DNA of 7,181 nucleotides, from positions 84,196 through 91,376 of the forward strand of contig WVZH01000312.1 in assembly GCA_011772595.1 (NCBI GenBank), given 5' to 3'. Below are positions 4,660 through 7,181 of the stretch, in pieces; the first letter of the stretch is position 1, and each line of letters opens with the position of its first letter. Both the position numbers and the translations under genes were made by a program. The DNA is from Anaerolineales bacterium. Its GTDB lineage: Bacteria > Chloroflexota > Anaerolineae > Anaerolineales > E44-bin32. Below the pieces are notes generated by a model. The model saw only the letters and a program-made list of their open reading frames with translations, did no database searches and was not told where the DNA came from.

Positions 4660-4833
4660 CTACAGTAGCTCATCCAACAGCTCAATCATCTCTTTATCAC
4701 CACCGGCTGGTGGGATCCAGTCCACTTGAACCACTTCAACTTCCTGTTTCTCCAGGTTATCTGCAAATCCCTTCAGACCGATGTTAATGACGACAAGGGG
4801 TTCGTGGAGAAGCTCTTCAATCTTGCTATCCAT
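4660..4833 (-). CDS. Small FdrA-associated protein, 57 residues
   Basis: This short frame runs from ATG 4833 to TAG 4660-4662. The Shine-Dalgarno AGGAGGG directly precedes it and overlaps the fdrA stop codon, with only nine bases between the genes, so it is very probably co-translated with fdrA. The sequence starts MDSKIEELLHEPLVVINIG and continues with FADNLEKQ and VEVVQVDWIPPAGGD (33-46). It ends in an acidic helix, KEMIELLDELL (47-57). I recognise the pattern N-I-G-L-x-x-F-A ... V-x-W-x-PPAGGDKEM-x-x-LLD as that of short proteins annotated as 'fdrA domain protein' beside fdrA in other bacteria, but their function is unknown to me. It has no signal peptide or membrane segment. A structural or accessory subunit of the FdrA/DUF1116 complex is the likeliest role. 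Confidence 0.85.
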   Translation of the reverse strand: MDSKIEELLHEPLVVINIGLKGFADNLEKQEVEVVQVDWIPPAGGDKEMIELLDELL

Positions 4834-4842
4834 CCCTCCCTC
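4834..4842 (-). promoter_or_regulatory. Ribosome-binding site of the 57-residue gene, abutting the fdrA stop
   Basis: The minus strand reads GAGGGAGGG here, just before ATG 4833, giving strong complementarity to 16S rRNA. It directly follows, and with AGGAGG partly overlaps, the fdrA TAG at 4843-4845. This supports the small gene as real and as coupled to fdrA. Confidence 0.7.
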
Positions 4843-6387
4843 CTAGCCAGGCTTTACTAATTCGCTGCAGAAGAGCGCCGCTCTCGCGTTGCTTTGGAAT
4901 ACGATCACGCCTGCTTCTCGAAGCAGTCTTGCTTGCAGGTTTAGATCCTGGGGATCCTCTTCGGTGCCGCAGATTGAGGCGACGACTGTTAATTCCCCTC
5001 CACGCTTGCGTGCGTCCCGCATCGCACGTACGATGGCATCCTGTAGCTCACCTGCAGGATCCATCGCTGCGTTGTATCCCAGGATGAAATCAAGCAATAG
5101 GATCGCGACCGTCGGATCACGGCTTTCGGTGAGGATGCGCTGTTTACGAATCGTTCCATCGATCATCGGATGGGGTCTTCCCAGCGTGTAGGTTTCGTCG
5201 CCCAGGTCGATGAAGGAGTGTGCGTGGCTCTGATCTGGATCTGTGAGCCTGTATTGGTGATCCAAGGGTGCGTTTGAGTAAACGTCTACCCCCGCATCCT
5301 TTAGGATTTGCTGGGACTGGTAGCAGAAAGTCCCTCCGGCGAATAACCCACGGAGATATCGCTGCTCTGGGTGCCAATTCTCACGCGTGCGAGCAGCTAA
5401 ATCACGCTCTTGTTGTGTGAGATGAAGTTGTGCAGGCGCATGTTTGGCATTCAGGCGGTGAATCGCTGCGTGGACCGCTTCGTCGATGGAAGGCACCAAA
5501 ACGAGCGAGTCCCCTCCTACGAGCGACTCCATGCCTGCACCTAGGAAGCATCCAACCACGGGCTTCTTGCAGGTTTTCAGCCGTGTGAGCAGTTGTCCAA
5601 AGGTCCTTTCCCCCGGAGGCTTTGTAACGACCGAGATAATGCTTGTTTGCTCGTCGTCTTCAAGCGCTTCCAACGCAGCAAACGTTGTGATTCCACCGAT
5701 TTCGTCGGAAAGATCACGGCTTCCTGTGCCAATTGCATGGGAAATTCCGTATCCTTCGTTATGCACCTGGCTGGTAAACTCTTGCAACCCTGTGCCAGAC
5801 GGTCCGATCGCACCGATCGGTCCTCTTCTCACAACATTTGAGAACCCAAGGCCTACACCGCCGAGCAGACTGGTACCGCAATCAGGACCCATAACGAGCG
5901 AATTCTTCTTTACCGCTGACTGTTTTAATCTGAGCTCTTCTTCAACATCCACATTGCTGCTGAAGATGAAGACATTCAGGCCAGCATCCAAAGCCTTTAT
6001 GGCTTCTCGGTATACGAATTCGCCGGGGATAGAAAGGACTGCCAGGTTGGCGAGCGGCTTGTCGGCCAAGCCCTCTTCAAAGGTGCGAAACTGTGATATT
6101 GGTATGCTTCCCTCAAGCGCCAACAGCGCTTCATCCAGGCTCTCTAAGACGACTTCGACGATTTGAGGACTTTCCGCGATTACGGCGACGACTAGGTCGT
6201 TAGGTTTGGCGATGTCGATTTCATCTCCGTGGATGCCGATATCGGCAAGGAGCCGCTTGTTGTTCTCCGTTGCCATCAGAGCAGCTGTTTGTTGCACGCC
6301 TGGGTGTTGGGACAAGCGCTTATTGACTCCCATCAGAAAGACAGAGTCGTAGTATTGGTTCTTGCGGACGAGAAACCCGGATGCCAT
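4843..6387 (-). CDS. fdrA: FdrA-family protein, putative oxamate carbamoyltransferase subunit
   Basis: This 514-residue protein is full length or slightly shorter than E. coli FdrA (about 555). FdrA proteins are built like the alpha chain of succinyl-CoA synthetase: a CoA/nucleotide-binding fold followed by a flavodoxin-like ligase domain. The N terminus (FLVRKNQYYDSVFLMGVNKR) matches FdrA, supporting ATG 6387, which has GGAAAG (6393-6398) before it. Visible motifs are MGPDCGTS (166-173), AIGPSGTGLQEF (193-204), GTGSRDLSDEIGG (220-232) where the synthetase ligase domain begins, VTKPPGE (254-260), LFAGGTFCYQ (348-357), GRPHPMIDGTIR (403-414) and LLDFILGYNAAMDPAG (431-446). In E. coli, FdrA with YlbE and YlbF belongs to allantoin breakdown and has been linked to oxamate carbamoyltransferase (oxalurate plus phosphate to oxamate plus carbamoyl phosphate). 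Here it sits between a YlbE-type gene and the 57-residue gene in one apparent operon. Cytoplasmic. Confidence 0.9.
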   Translation of the reverse strand: MASGFLVRKNQYYDSVFLMGVNKRLSQHPGVQQTAALMATENNKRLLADIGIHGDEIDIAKPNDLVVAVIAESPQIVEVVLESLDEALLALEGSIPISQFRTFEEGLADKPLANLAVLSIPGEFVYREAIKALDAGLNVFIFSSNVDVEEELRLKQSAVKKNSLVMGPDCGTSLLGGVGLGFSNVVRRGPIGAIGPSGTGLQEFTSQVHNEGYGISHAIGTGSRDLSDEIGGITTFAALEALEDDEQTSIISVVTKPPGERTFGQLLTRLKTCKKPVVGCFLGAGMESLVGGDSLVLVPSIDEAVHAAIHRLNAKHAPAQLHLTQQERDLAARTRENWHPEQRYLRGLFAGGTFCYQSQQILKDAGVDVYSNAPLDHQYRLTDPDQSHAHSFIDLGDETYTLGRPHPMIDGTIRKQRILTESRDPTVAILLLDFILGYNAAMDPAGELQDAIVRAMRDARKRGGELTVVASICGTEEDPQDLNLQARLLREAGVIVFQSNARAALFCSELVKPG

Positions 6388-6420
6388 AGGAACTTTCCAA
6401 ACTCAATCGTTTATTATTGG

Positions 6421-7181
6421 CTACATGTTATATCTCTGACCGAACGCAATCAAGGCTTGTTTAAAGCAGTCCATGGGTGCACGCACCAAGCCTGCGCCAA
6501 TGATCGGGTACCCTGGATCCTTGTGCGCAATGGCCGTATCGATAATAGGTGTGATGTTGGTTTGTACCACTTTGCGGATGTCAATCCCGACGGAAGTGCC
6601 GGCGAAACCAAGAATTGGCATACGATAGGTGGGATGTGTCGCGGTTGTGATCTTCCTCATCTCTCGCGTAAACGCCAACGCCTCCTCATGTGTACCACCT
6701 ACGAGTGTAAGAATCCCTGGAGCACCACCCAAGGTGAAAGCGCCCCAGCCGACGGTTTCGGTTATGGCTGAATCGCCCATGTCTAGGCCGGCGTCCTTAG
6801 CGAAATATCCAGGCAAGTACAGACCATCGACCACGGGCGCTTGAGCTGTAAACCACTCATCACCTAATCCACTGACGCGTATCCCGAACTCAGTCCCATT
6901 GCGGCACATGGCTGTAACGATGGTGCAGTGTTCAATTCCAGATGCAGGATCTGCTGTGGCTTTCCCGCACGCCATCGCCAATCCCAGAAAAAGCAAATGG
7001 TGTCCGGAGAGATACTGGAGTGTTGGAAGAGCTCGATCTTTAGGAATATCGGCTTCCGTCATGGCGACGGCCATGCTATTCGCAAAGAGGCTTGAGGAGG
7101 CGGTGTTGCGATTGTGCAGCTCATCACCCATTTGCAGCGCCTGGGTGATGATGGGGTTGAGATCGAGCCCGCCTGTCTTTT
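6421..7181 (-). CDS. ylbE: DUF1116/YlbE-family protein, C-terminal part (5' end beyond window)
   Basis: The frame is open to the right edge, so the true start lies outside; 252 residues are visible out of the roughly 420-470 usual for the family. The ATG at 7131 is internal: the 16 preceding codons read TGGLDLNPIITQALQ, followed by MGDELHNRN, a family hallmark. Other visible blocks are MCRNGTEFGIRVSG (91-104 of the visible part), VDGLYLPGY, ITETVGWGAF, and the C-terminal HKDPG (219-223) followed by IGAGLVRAPMDCF. In E. coli, YlbE is encoded next to FdrA in the allantoin region and is thought to be its partner in oxamate carbamoyltransferase. The stop is 33 bases before the fdrA ATG on the same strand, so the genes very probably form one operon with this one first among those visible. 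Further partners, such as a YlbF-like protein or carbamate kinase, would be expected beyond the right edge. Confidence 0.88.
   Translation of the reverse strand, partial: KTGGLDLNPIITQALQMGDELHNRNTASSSLFANSMAVAMTEADIPKDRALPTLQYLSGHHLLFLGLAMACGKATADPASGIEHCTIVTAMCRNGTEFGIRVSGLGDEWFTAQAPVVDGLYLPGYFAKDAGLDMGDSAITETVGWGAFTLGGAPGILTLVGGTHEEALAFTREMRKITTATHPTYRMPILGFAGTSVGIDIRKVVQTNITPIIDTAIAHKDPGYPIIGAGLVRAPMDCFKQALIAFGQRYNM

Noticed and set aside
5486..6166. 226-codon plus-strand open frame opposite fdrA
   Set aside because: It is Ser/Pro-rich with no recognisable domain and lies wholly antisense to the clearly homologous FdrA sequence, so it is a shadow frame.
6229..6771. 180-codon plus-strand open frame across the fdrA/DUF1116 junction
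   Set aside because: It is antisense to two recognised genes, with no family features and no ribosome site supporting it.
1..7181. CRISPR array, tRNA, rRNA, insertion sequence or phage genes
   Set aside because: I saw no regularly spaced repeats with spacers, no tRNA- or rRNA-like sequence, and no transposase, integrase or phage structural motifs in the recognised frames.

Overview
The window is an accessory-looking stretch from a free-living bacterium with about 50% GC and strong Shine-Dalgarno sites. The organism is probably a member of the Chloroflexota (Anaerolineae-like). This rests on the type of stand-alone cyclic-nucleotide-binding protein, the GH130-type glycosidase remnant and the general gene set. 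It is an inference from recognition and not a measured placement.

Left part (1-1823, + strand): a run of short, truncated or broken genes. The tail of an unseen gene overlaps by 4 bases (GTGA) a receiver-only NarL-like response regulator (32-430). Next comes a cyclic-nucleotide-binding-fold protein whose frame is cut by one in-frame TAG at 973-975, although recognisable family sequence continues to 1095. Then there is a small intact protein of unknown function with a possible CxH/CxxC metal site (1244-1579), and a C-terminal scrap of a GH130-type glycosidase (about 1641-1823). This part reads as a zone of gene decay.

Middle (1824-4659): a complete class V aminotransferase of the alanine/serine-glyoxylate type (2074-3189, +), preceded by a candidate promoter and an inverted repeat. 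It converges on a complete CapA-type lipoprotein metallophosphatase-like gene (3327-4436, -). Two near-identical 24-bp palindromic repeats (3251-3274 and 4544-4567) flank the capA-like gene.

Right part (4660-7181, - strand): an apparent operon read right to left. It consists of a DUF1116/YlbE-type protein (5' end outside the window), an FdrA-type protein, and a 57-residue small protein whose Shine-Dalgarno site abuts the fdrA stop codon. In E. coli, FdrA and YlbE belong to the allantoin-degradation region and have been linked to oxamate carbamoyltransferase. Some class V aminotransferases make the upstream metabolite oxalurate from ureidoglycine and glyoxylate. The window may therefore hold two parts of one purine-nitrogen salvage route. 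The aminotransferase's substrate cannot be settled from sequence alone, and no carbamate kinase or YlbF-like gene is visible here.

I saw no tRNA, rRNA, CRISPR array, insertion sequence or phage gene.
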